Of a DNA stretch of 13,280 nt, positions 1-6,025 are shown piece after piece. This DNA is from Bryobacterales bacterium (lineage in GTDB: Bacteria; Acidobacteriota; Terriglobia; Bryobacterales; Bryobacteraceae): contig JAOAPP010000142.1 of NCBI GenBank assembly GCA_025462985.1, positions 1 through 13,280 on the forward strand, read 5' to 3'. Position 1 is the first letter of the stretch, and the number at the start of each line of letters is the position of its first letter. Under the pieces are notes generated by a model. That model was not told the origin of the DNA. It saw only the letters and a program-made list of their open reading frames with translations, and ran no database searches. The position numbers and the translations under genes are program-made.

Positions 1-51
1 TTCCAGGCCTCGCACGTGAATGATGTTGTCCGGAGCGGGGGCGTTAGTCAT
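1..51 (-). CDS. ABC transporter ATP-binding protein, N-terminal fragment (MacB/LolD-like)
   Basis: Only the first 17 codons lie in the window; the gene continues past its left edge. The ATG is at 51 (reverse strand) and the reading frame stays open to base 1, giving MTNAPAPDNIIHVRGLE. The pattern of a short leader, then I-I-H-V-R-G-L-E, is how ABC ATPase domains usually begin, before the Walker A loop. The start overlaps the end of the upstream FtsX-type permease by 8 nt, so the two are probably translationally coupled and form one transporter. The ATPase assignment is inferred from this short N-terminus and from the neighbouring permease, which needs a partner ATPase. No catalytic motif is visible inside the window. 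Confidence 0.6.
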   Translation of the reverse strand, partial: MTNAPAPDNIIHVRGLE

Positions 52-1141
52 AAGAAAGGGCCTCAATAGCGTCCTGGCGCGCCGCTTTCAACCCGGGATA
101 GATGGCGCCGAGCAGAGCTCCGGCCAAGGCAATGGCGGCCGCCCTAGGCCACCAGTCGGGGACGTTGACCACCGGCAAAGAGACTGGCTGAACTGCCAGA
201 ATCAACGCCTTGGCCCCAAACGAAAGCAGGATCCCGAACAGCGCGCCCACAAAGGCGAGAACAAGCGATTCCCGCACAAGAATGCCGACGATGGTGGCCG
301 GTTTCGCTCCGAGCGCCTTCAATATACCGATTTCCCGGGTGCGTTCGATGACGGCCGTGTACATAGACAGGAAAACCACCAGGAAGCCGACTACGACAGC
401 AAGCCCGGTCACGACCCCGATAAATGCCCGAAGAGCCGGAATGTTGTTGATACTGAGTTGGGAGGTGAAATCCTGCACGGAAACGGCCCTGAGGTTCCCT
501 TTCAAGAGGTCGTTCAATCGCTTTACTTCGTCATCGGTCAAAGCCGGATTGTCCAGCTTCACCAGAATCTGGGAGACATGTCCGGCGTTGGCGGTGAGCT
601 GCTGCAAAGTGGGAAGTTGCACAATGAGGTGCGATAACACGCCGCCCTCGATGATTCCACTCACATGCCAGTCGTGATTCAGGAGCTTCCAGCTTTGCCC
701 CACTTTCAATTTGTGCTGTTGGGCGTAGTACTGGTCCACTATCAGGCCATCCGGGTCCTGCGGCGGCCCGCCTTCGAGAAAGCGGAAGCCGGGGCTGATT
801 TTGGCGAACTCCGGAATATTCACTCCGCTGATGTTCGTGATCGTTTCGACTGAGGCCATCAGTACGCCTACGGCGCTTACCACGTGCGGCTGCTTTTGCA
901 GGAACGGGATGAATTTTTCGTCTACCGGCCCGGACTGAAACGTAAGCGTGCCACCCGTATCTGGCTTCAGGAAGATGTCCGCGCCCGTCCCTTTCGCGCG
1001 CTGAGCGGAATCGTCCAAGAGTCCGCGGCTCAGACCGATGAGGGTCAGAATCGACATGACCTGGACGCCGATGACCAGAGCGCTGAGAAGCGTCCGCACC
1101 CACCGGTGCTTTAGATTTTCGAGTACAAGTTTGTTGATCAT
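44..1141 (-). CDS. MacB/FtsX-type ABC transporter permease
   Basis: A 365-residue inner-membrane permease of the FtsX/MacB superfamily. One transmembrane helix lies near residues 17-39. A long extracytoplasmic domain (about 40-236) follows, and then three helices near 237-263, 291-316 and 332-352. The FtsX-family signature ERTREIGILKALGAK is at 266-280, and the C-terminus has the usual P-G-L-K-A-A-R ... I-E-A-L ending. These proteins normally act with a separate ATPase in efflux or lipid/lipoprotein handling and do not move solute through a classical channel. The partner ATPase probably starts at 51, overlapping this stop codon by 8 nt. The gene lies 11 nt downstream of the osmolyte-type binding protein, so it is the fourth gene of the minus-strand operon. 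The ATG at 1141 has no obvious Shine-Dalgarno. Substrate unknown. Confidence 0.88.
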   Translation of the reverse strand: MINKLVLENLKHRWVRTLLSALVIGVQVMSILTLIGLSRGLLDDSAQRAKGTGADIFLKPDTGGTLTFQSGPVDEKFIPFLQKQPHVVSAVGVLMASVETITNISGVNIPEFAKISPGFRFLEGGPPQDPDGLIVDQYYAQQHKLKVGQSWKLLNHDWHVSGIIEGGVLSHLIVQLPTLQQLTANAGHVSQILVKLDNPALTDDEVKRLNDLLKGNLRAVSVQDFTSQLSINNIPALRAFIGVVTGLAVVVGFLVVFLSMYTAVIERTREIGILKALGAKPATIVGILVRESLVLAFVGALFGILLSFGAKALILAVQPVSLPVVNVPDWWPRAAAIALAGALLGAIYPGLKAARQDAIEALSYD

Positions 1142-1152
1142 TCGCTCGAGGG

Positions 1153-2016
1153 TTAGGGCTGGCCGGCAAGGAAGTCGTGGGCTACCCGGACCACAGGTCG
1201 ATGCTCTACATCGACCAGCCGATTCAGGGAACGCATGGTCTCGTCACTAATGCGGCCAGACAACATTTCAAGAGCGCCTTTCACGTCCGGCCGCTCGCTC
1301 AGGACGTTTTCGCGCACAACAAAGCAGGCGCTGTAGGGCGGGAATGCGTTCCTGTCATCTTGCAGAACCATAAACGTTCGATCAGTTAGGAGGCCATCAG
1401 TTGAGTTGGCCGCCGCCATATCCACTTCCTTTTGCCGTAAGGCTTGATACAAGAGCCCGAGATCCATGGTCCTTGGCGTGCCGTGCCAGCGTAATCTGTA
1501 TGTTTGATCCAAATTCGTCAAGCCGTCTGACCTTGTCAGAAATTCATAGCCAACCCCGAGACGCCATTGCCGCAGACCGGCGGCCGAGAGTTTCCGGGCA
1601 CGCAATTGCTCTCCGTCCGGTGTTCGGACTACCATTGCAAACGTATCATTGAAGCCCAGCGGCGGCAGCCAGACAAGGTGGAACTTGCGGAGGTAGTCTG
1701 CCTTAACCTGTTCGTAAGCGGTTTCCGGATTCTTTGCCGCAGCCCGCTTAAGAACAGCGCTGGCTGCCGTGCCGGTGTACTCCGGGTAAAGATCGATCTG
1801 ATCGCCGACGAGCGCGCCCTGTGCGAGTAGCGTACCGCCGAGGTCCAGCCTGCGTTCGACCCGGATGTGCAATTTCCGCTCGAGTTGCTGGGCCGCGATT
1901 TCCCCGAGGATCACCTGCTCAGTAAAGTTCTTGGAACCGACAATGATGGCGTTGCGATCGCGCCCGCAAGAGCACCAGGAGAGAAGCGCGGTAAGCAATG
2001 CCGCGTACCGTTTCAT
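1153..2016 (-). CDS. Osmoprotectant/quaternary-amine ABC transporter substrate-binding lipoprotein (OpuBC/OsmF family)
   Basis: A 287-residue extracytoplasmic binding protein of the glycine betaine/choline/carnitine family, about the usual length. The hallmark segment IIVGSKNFTEQ is at 24-34, DLYPEYTGT at 75-83, GFNDTFAMVV at 121-130, and the late M-D-L-G-L-L-Y-Q-A-L ... STDGL block around 184-209. The N-terminus is a short hydrophobic leader followed by Cys15 and Cys17. Cys17 with Ser at -1 is the likelier lipidation site, but the lipobox is imperfect. Its ATG overlaps the permease stop codon (ATGA), and a possible ribosome site AAGGA lies about 10 nt upstream, inside the permease gene. It delivers ligand to the permease-ATPase pair encoded just upstream. 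The ligand (betaine, choline, carnitine, proline betaine) cannot be told from sequence alone. Confidence 0.92.
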   Translation of the reverse strand: MKRYAALLTALLSWCSCGRDRNAIIVGSKNFTEQVILGEIAAQQLERKLHIRVERRLDLGGTLLAQGALVGDQIDLYPEYTGTAASAVLKRAAAKNPETAYEQVKADYLRKFHLVWLPPLGFNDTFAMVVRTPDGEQLRARKLSAAGLRQWRLGVGYEFLTRSDGLTNLDQTYRLRWHGTPRTMDLGLLYQALRQKEVDMAAANSTDGLLTDRTFMVLQDDRNAFPPYSACFVVRENVLSERPDVKGALEMLSGRISDETMRSLNRLVDVEHRPVVRVAHDFLAGQP

Positions 2017-2642
2017 AGTCGGCCGATCCTTCGCTCGAGGTAGCCCAGAGTTCCATCGGCGAGAAGGGCAAGCACGGCAGCTGGGACGGCGCCCGCCAGG
2101 ATCTGCGTTGTATCCACCGAAGCGACTCCGCGAAAAATCAGCACGCCCAAGCCGCCTCCACCGATCACGGCCGCGATAACGGCAGTTCCGATGTTGGTTA
2201 CGACGGCGATCCGGATGCCTGCCAGGATGGTTGGCGCGGCAAGCGGGAGTTCTACCAAGGTCAGGAGCTGGCGGTCGGTCATCCCCATGGCAGTGGAGGC
2301 CTCGCGAAGAGCGGGATCCACAGTGGTGATTCCAACAATCGTATTGCGTAGAATCGGCAGCAAGGAGTAGAGGACCAGACTGATGATAGCGGTGCGCTGC
2401 CCGATTCCGCCGATCACCGGGATGGGGAGGAGGAAGCCGAACAGCGCCAGGCTCGGAATGGTCTGCAGAACATTCGCGACCGTGATGGAGACGTTGCGAA
2501 GCCGGCGGTGGCGCGTCCCAGCGATTCCGATTCCCACTCCGATGCAGATCGCGATGATCGAAGAAACGGCCACCAACACCAGGTGCTCGCCCGTGAGCGA
2601 GACAATATCGGCAGCCAGGCTCCTCCAGACGACTGGATCCAT
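2013..2642 (-). CDS. Osmoprotectant ABC transporter permease (OpuBB/OpuCB-like)
   Basis: A 209-residue BPD-type permease, close to the usual 210-220 residues for OpuBB/OpuCB proteins, with about five hydrophobic segments. The EAA loop that docks on the ATPase is clear at 114-144: E-A-S-T-A-M-G, then L-P-L-A-A-P-T-I-L-A-G. N-V-L-Q-T-I-P-S-L-A-L at 57-67 is also typical of the family. OpuC systems often carry two permease genes; here there is one, so the channel is probably a homodimer. The gene starts 17 nt after the ATPase stop and overlaps the binding-protein ATG by 4 nt. The start is slightly doubtful: the best GGTGG-like ribosome site sits only about one base before the ATG, and no better in-frame start is seen. 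Confidence 0.9.
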   Translation of the reverse strand: MDPVVWRSLAADIVSLTGEHLVLVAVSSIIAICIGVGIGIAGTRHRRLRNVSITVANVLQTIPSLALFGFLLPIPVIGGIGQRTAIISLVLYSLLPILRNTIVGITTVDPALREASTAMGMTDRQLLTLVELPLAAPTILAGIRIAVVTNIGTAVIAAVIGGGGLGVLIFRGVASVDTTQILAGAVPAAVLALLADGTLGYLERRIGRL

Positions 2643-2659
2643 TCCACCTATGGTACGGG

Positions 2660-3424
2660 TCAGGTCCGCGGCGTCCGCGCCCCCGGCGGTCCCAACCCTT
2701 GAGGCAGTGTGTTCAAAAACGCCCTCGCGGTGGGTGTCTCGGCCTGCAAGAACTGCTCCGGTGTAAAGAGCCCTTCGAGCTTGCCCGATTCGAGCACCGC
2801 TATTCGCGATCCGATGCTGAGCGCCTCTGCGAGATCATGCGTCACAAAAACAGAAGCGCCACCGAACTGTTCGCGGACCTGAATGAACTGCTGCTGCATT
2901 TCGTGCCGGGTCACCGGATCGAGTGCGCCGAACGGCTCATCGAACAGAAGCAAAGCGGGTTCGGCGGCGAGCGCTCTCGCAACACCCACACGCTGACGCT
3001 GGCCGCCCGAAAGCTCGTGGGGAAATCTGTGGCCGAAGCGATCGGGATCGAGGCCAACCTGCGCCATCAGATCGCGGGCGCGCTGTCGCTGCCTGTCGGG
3101 GGGCCAGGCGATCAGTTTTGGCACGAGAGCAATGTTCTGTTCGACTGTCCAGTGTGGGAGAAGTCCGAACTCCTGAATGACGTACCCGATGCGACGTCTG
3201 AGTTGTATGGCATCGACCGACTGAACGTCCGTGCCATCGATCGTGATTGTTCCTCCGCTGCGCTCCAGCATGCGGTTGATCAATCGCAATGCGGTGGTCT
3301 TGCCCGATCCGCTCCGGCCAAGGAGCACCAGCGTTTCACCGCGTTCCAGATCAAAGCTAAGCCGGTCGAGGATGACCCTTTCGCCGACTGCGTAGGATAC
3401 TTCCCTGAAAGACAGATAAGCCAA
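2660..3424 (-). CDS. Osmoprotectant ABC transporter ATP-binding protein (OpuBA/OsmV-like, no CBS domains)
   Basis: A 254-residue ABC ATPase that powers the importer encoded downstream. All nucleotide-binding elements are present: Walker A GRSGSGKT at 36-43, the Q-loop around Gln84 in VIQEFGLLP, signature LSGGQ at 138-142, Walker B LLLFDEP at 158-164, D-loop ALD, and the H-loop His at 196. V-I-Q-E-F-G-L-L-P-H-W-T-V is characteristic of the OpuBA/ProV branch. Longer relatives carry about 120 C-terminal residues of paired CBS domains that regulate transport by ionic strength; this protein ends soon after the ABC domain, so that sensor is absent. The start is TTG at 3424, supported by a GAGGA site with a 9-nt spacer (3434-3438). 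It is the first confident gene of the operon. Confidence 0.93.
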   Translation of the reverse strand: MAYLSFREVSYAVGERVILDRLSFDLERGETLVLLGRSGSGKTTALRLINRMLERSGGTITIDGTDVQSVDAIQLRRRIGYVIQEFGLLPHWTVEQNIALVPKLIAWPPDRQRQRARDLMAQVGLDPDRFGHRFPHELSGGQRQRVGVARALAAEPALLLFDEPFGALDPVTRHEMQQQFIQVREQFGGASVFVTHDLAEALSIGSRIAVLESGKLEGLFTPEQFLQAETPTARAFLNTLPQGLGPPGARTPRT

Positions 3425-3433
3425 TGCTCGGTT

Positions 3434-3438
3434 TCCTC
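3434..3438 (-). promoter_or_regulatory. Ribosome binding site deciding a TTG start
   Basis: Read on the minus strand this is GAGGA, 9 nt before the TTG start of the importer ATPase. It justifies the rare start codon because no ATG or GTG lies nearby in frame. It overlaps the TGA stop of the doubtful 86-codon ORF upstream, which would permit coupling if that ORF is translated. Confidence 0.5.
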
Positions 3439-3697
3439 AGACGATCTCTCGATGCAAACATGGCCCTAAGAGGATGTAGAAAAGCTGAGACGGACAGCCT
3501 ATTTCGCCGGGACGCTCGACATGAATCCACGTGCTACCGGCTGCGAAATAGGTGTCAATCCTGTTCTTCAACAACCACCTAAGGTCACCGCTGCTGCCTT
3601 CCAGTATCGCCGGGTCATTTTTTGGGGGAGTTTGTTCGTGCGCTATACAAGACAGTACTAGTTGAGAGAGAAATGTGCTTGACACCACTAGCTTCAT
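3437..3697 (-). CDS. Doubtful small ORF, possible lipoprotein
   Basis: An 86-codon ORF with no recognised family. The first 17 residues (MKLVVSSTFLSQLVLSC) look like a short lipoprotein signal: Lys2, a hydrophobic run, then V-L-S-C with a lipobox-like cysteine at 17. After the cysteine comes a mixed segment with a few hydrophobic patches and no repeats or known motif. The stop codon is 12 nt from the TTG of the importer ATPase, which would suit a leading operon gene. Against it, there is no Shine-Dalgarno before the ATG, the gene is short, and the composition looks like surrounding noncoding sequence. It may be chance or a decayed gene. Confidence 0.25.
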   Translation of the reverse strand: MKLVVSSTFLSQLVLSCIAHEQTPPKNDPAILEGSSGDLRWLLKNRIDTYFAAGSTWIHVERPGEIGCPSQLFYILLGPCLHREIV

Positions 3698-3924
3698 ATC
3701 GGAAAACGTGGTACATACAGATCAGGTGCAGGCGGGAAGCGTAACAAAGACCCTCTAGTAGTACGGATTCCGCATTCACTTCCGGTTTCTCCAGCTTACT
3801 CAGAAATTCTTTTCAACTTGGTACTGGAACTGCACTCGACCTACGTCTGGCTATATCTAGAGCACCTTGTGAACGGTGTGTTCTGGTTGTCCGCCAGACC
3901 TTCCCAAGGAGTCGATCAACGACT
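3440..3924. other. Gene-poor intergenic stretch
   Basis: This stretch lies between the minus-strand transporter operon and the plus-strand zinc-protein gene, so it should contain promoters for both. Apart from the doubtful 86-codon ORF nothing coding is convincing; a 71-codon plus-strand ORF at 3818-4033 overlaps the next gene and has no family features. Perfect TTGACA hexamers occur on each strand (plus 3679-3684; minus 3553-3558), but neither has a good -10 hexamer at 16-18 nt, so no promoter is called. No tRNA, hairpin with a T-tract, or repeat array was seen. Confidence 0.5.
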
Positions 3925-4407
3925 ATGGACGGAGATCGCAAATACAGGCAGCACGGGTATCACGATTCGGATCGCCCGTCTGCCGGCTACAAACCGGACC
4001 GACCGAAGCAATCGGGCCCGCGATTACCACTAGATGTCACTGGGCCTAAACTGCCCCGTCTGGTTCAAAGCGTGGTCGCCTCGCGCTGTTTTAGTTGCGC
4101 GGTAACTCTGCCGGCGAACATAGATTTCAAGGGCGCATGCCCGAAGTGTGGAGCGGCGCTGCACTGTTGCAAGCAGTGCGTGCACTTCGATTCTTCTACT
4201 CGATTTCAGTGCCTGAAGCCAGTGCCGGTTCGAATTCCGGCGAAGGATCAGGCCAACACGTGCGAATTATTTTCGCCCCGAGTGACAGTGGCTCGCGATG
4301 CTTCACCAAACTCAACCAGCACGCGGGTACTTGAATCGAGCGGTATGAGTGCACCTCGCAACGCAAACGATGCGCGGGCGGCGTTTGATAGCCTGTTTAA
4401 AAAGTAA
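3925..4407 (+). CDS. Cys-rich zinc-binding-type conserved hypothetical protein
   Basis: A 160-residue soluble protein of unknown function. The N-terminal 45 residues are polar, rich in Arg, Pro, Asp and Tyr, and probably disordered. The core has nine cysteines: CFSC at 55-58, CPKC at 72-75, then H-C-C-K-Q-C at 80-85, Cys96 and Cys113. That is a zinc ribbon (CxxC ... CxxC) followed by a second cluster that could bind another metal. The tail is Ser/Thr rich and ends in A-R-A-A-F-D-S-L-F-K-K, a compact motif that could be a docking peptide. I recall similar proteins in acidobacterial genomes, but cannot name the family. AAGGAG at 3906-3911 lies 13 nt before the ATG, a rather long spacing. It precedes rph and may belong to that transcript. 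Confidence 0.75.
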   Translation: MDGDRKYRQHGYHDSDRPSAGYKPDRPKQSGPRLPLDVTGPKLPRLVQSVVASRCFSCAVTLPANIDFKGACPKCGAALHCCKQCVHFDSSTRFQCLKPVPVRIPAKDQANTCELFSPRVTVARDASPNSTSTRVLESSGMSAPRNANDARAAFDSLFKK

Positions 4408-4416
4408 GTAAGTACT

Positions 4417-4442
4417 AACGGTTGGCGAACCGGCATGCCGTT
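4417..4442 (+). repeat. Overlapping inverted repeats between small genes
   Basis: Two mutually exclusive stems can form here. CGGTT (4419-4423) pairs with AACCG (4428-4432) around a GGCG loop, and AACGG (4417-4421) pairs with CCGTT (4438-4442). CGGCATGCCG at 4431-4440 is also a perfect palindrome. No T-tract follows, so this is not a standard terminator. It sits 10 nt after the Cys-rich protein stop and about 40 nt before the 49-codon gene. It may be an mRNA processing or stability element, or chance in GC-rich sequence. Confidence 0.3.
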
Positions 4443-4484
4443 CCGGCTCATAGGCCAAGCTTGTCTTGAAACTTACCTCCATGC

Positions 4485-4634
4485 ATGGCCGCAACAAAAA
4501 TAAAGAAAAAGACTACCCCTGAAAAGACCTCTGCTATGCCGCGACAGGGAGCCATTCCCTGCCTCGTACTGCTGACCATCGGGCTGATTATCCTGGGACT
4601 GGTTCTTTTCGCTTCCATTCGAAGTGCAGGCTGA
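4485..4634 (+). CDS. Small single-pass membrane protein, 49 residues
   Basis: The ATG at 4485 opens a 49-codon frame ending in TGA at 4632-4634. The first 20 residues are basic and polar (K-I-K-K-K-T-T, then P-R). Next come G-A-I-P-C-L-V-L-L and a continuous hydrophobic helix to about residue 44, ending in S-I-R-S-A-G. This is a textbook short membrane-anchored protein, probably with its positively charged N-terminus in the cytoplasm. No signal-cleavage site is seen. No Shine-Dalgarno is obvious. A competing ATG at 4481 in another frame stops after 13 codons. The gene lies 39 nt upstream of rph on the same strand, so cotranscription is likely. Function unknown. The sharp amphipathic-to-hydrophobic layout argues that it is real. 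Confidence 0.6.
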   Translation: MAATKIKKKTTPEKTSAMPRQGAIPCLVLLTIGLIILGLVLFASIRSAG

Positions 4635-4673
4635 GCATCTCCGGTTGCGTACCATGGAATCGCGAGAACGACG

Positions 4674-5396
4674 ATGAGAAGCGATGGACGCTCACCCGAG
4701 CAGCTCAGGCCCACAAAGATTTATCCCGACTACCTGCTGACGGCCGAGGGATCCGTGCTGATCGAGAGCGGCAACACGAGAGTTCTTTGCACAGCAAGCG
4801 TCGAAGACAGTACGCCTGGATTTCTCCGCGGCTCGGGTAAGGGCTGGATTACGGCGGAATACGCAATGCTACCTCGCGCCACTGTCACGCGAACGCCGCG
4901 CGAAGTAGTCAAGGGAAAACCCTCGGGACGCACGCATGAAATTCAACGACTGATTGGGCGATCCCTGCGATCTGCTGTCGATCTCTCGCTGCTGGGCGAG
5001 CGGAGCATCATTGTGGACTGCGATGTGCTGCAAGCAGATGGCGGAACGCGTACGGCCGCTATCACCGGCGCCTACGTTGCACTCGCAATCGCGATCAAGA
5101 CGCTTGTCAAATACAAGGCAGTTGCGCGAAACCCCCTGCTCAGCCCGGTGGCGGCTACGAGCGTTGGGGTTGTAGGCGGCGTGCCCATGCTTGACCTTTG
5201 CTACGAGGAGGACTCGCGCGCCGATGTGGACATGAACCTGGTGATGACGGGCGCCAACAAGTTCATCGAAATCCAGGCCACTTCAGAACGACAACCGTTC
5301 GATGATTCTCAAATGGCCGACATGCTGAGCCTGGCTCGCGTCGGGATCGCGCACTTGCAAGCAATTCAGGCCGAAGTTCTACGATCCAGAGAGTGA
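4674..5396 (+). CDS. rph: Ribonuclease PH
   Basis: A 240-residue phosphorolytic 3'-to-5' exoribonuclease that trims tRNA precursors and other structured RNAs using inorganic phosphate; the family forms ring-shaped hexamers. It is full length and well conserved: MRSDGR start, ITAEYAMLPRAT at 60-70, SGRTHEIQRLIGRSLR at 84-99 containing Arg86, the phosphate-binding GGTRTAAITG at 123-132, and the acidic block Y-E-E-D-S-R-A-D-V-D-M-N at 177-188 with the catalytic-type aspartates. The ATG at 4674 matches the normal family N-terminus, though the upstream GAGAA is only a weak ribosome site. The stop overlaps the GTG of rdgB (GTGA), a common rph-rdgB pairing that couples RNA maturation with nucleotide-pool cleaning. 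Confidence 0.97.
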   Translation: MRSDGRSPEQLRPTKIYPDYLLTAEGSVLIESGNTRVLCTASVEDSTPGFLRGSGKGWITAEYAMLPRATVTRTPREVVKGKPSGRTHEIQRLIGRSLRSAVDLSLLGERSIIVDCDVLQADGGTRTAAITGAYVALAIAIKTLVKYKAVARNPLLSPVAATSVGVVGGVPMLDLCYEEDSRADVDMNLVMTGANKFIEIQATSERQPFDDSQMADMLSLARVGIAHLQAIQAEVLRSRE

Positions 5397-6016
5397 GCAG
5401 CCCGGTGCTTCTGTACGGTTGTTCCAGCAATAAGGGGAAGCTGGCGGAATTTGCGTTGGCGGCAGAAAAGGCCGGAGTGAGCGGGATCGAAATCCTTCCG
5501 CTACCGGAGCTTCAGTCGATTGAGCCGCCGGAAGAAACGGGGGTGACCTTCGAGGGGAACGCAGTACTGAAGGCGCTGTATTATTCGCGGTTCACGCCGG
5601 AGATCGTATTCGCGGACGACTCCGGCCTGGAGGTGGATGCGCTTGGCGGCGAACCGGGGGTTTATTCCGCCCGCTACGCAGGAGCAGACGCGAGCGACCG
5701 TTCGAACATCGAGCTCTTGCTCAGGAATCTCCGTACGAGCATGAACCGGCATGCTCGGTTTGTGTGCGCAATTGCGGTTGCCCAGGGGGGCAAACTGCGG
5801 ATCACTGCAGGCGGCGCGGTGGAAGGCGAAATACTGGAGGAGTCCCGAGGACAAAATGGGTTCGGTTACGATCCTGTGTTTTTTTATCCTCCGCTCGATG
5901 CAAGCTTCGGACAGCTTTCGCCCGAAACAAAGTTTTCCGTCAGTCATCGGGGCACTGCGCTGCGCTCCTTTTTCGCAAAGATTAAACACGGGCCGGAGAT
6001 GCACCTTCTCCGATAA
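5393..6016 (+). CDS. rdgB: RdgB/HAM1 family dITP/XTP pyrophosphatase
   Basis: A 207-residue Mg-dependent nucleoside triphosphate pyrophosphatase that hydrolyses dITP, ITP and XTP to monophosphates, keeping deaminated purines out of DNA and RNA. Family signatures appear in order: SSNKGKLAEF at 11-20 (substrate-binding loop), TFEGNAVLKA at 52-61, the metal/catalytic segment ADDSGLEVDALGG at 74-86, GFGYDPVF at 156-163, and the base-recognition SHRGTAL at 184-190. The TFEGNA block has Gly where many homologues have Glu (TFEENA). The start is GTG at 5393 inside the rph stop overlap; an N-terminus this close to the SSNKGK loop fits the family. The next gene follows after 9 nt. Confidence 0.96.
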   Translation: MSSPVLLYGCSSNKGKLAEFALAAEKAGVSGIEILPLPELQSIEPPEETGVTFEGNAVLKALYYSRFTPEIVFADDSGLEVDALGGEPGVYSARYAGADASDRSNIELLLRNLRTSMNRHARFVCAIAVAQGGKLRITAGGAVEGEILEESRGQNGFGYDPVFFYPPLDASFGQLSPETKFSVSHRGTALRSFFAKIKHGPEMHLLR

Positions 6017-6025
6017 GATCAGAGA

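Noticed and set aside
20..637. A 205-codon plus-strand ORF at the left edge
   Set aside because: It is polar and low complexity, and antisense to the clear FtsX-type permease.
2699..3469. A 256-codon plus-strand ORF opposite the importer ATPase
   Set aside because: It is the antisense shadow of a strongly conserved ABC ATPase and has no family features.
3679..3707. A perfect TTGACA -35 hexamer on the plus strand
   Set aside because: No acceptable -10 hexamer at 16-18 nt (GAAAAC at that place), so no promoter is claimed.
4224..4241. A tRNA T-arm look-alike: GCCGG, TTCGAATT loop, CCGGC
   Set aside because: The loop has eight bases, no acceptor, D or anticodon arms surround it, and it lies inside the Cys-rich protein reading frame.
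4654..4677. A seven-codon upstream ORF (M-E-S-R-E-R-R) whose TGA overlaps the rph ATG
   Set aside because: Too short to judge, no ribosome site of its own, and ATGA overlaps occur by chance; no attenuator structure accompanies it.
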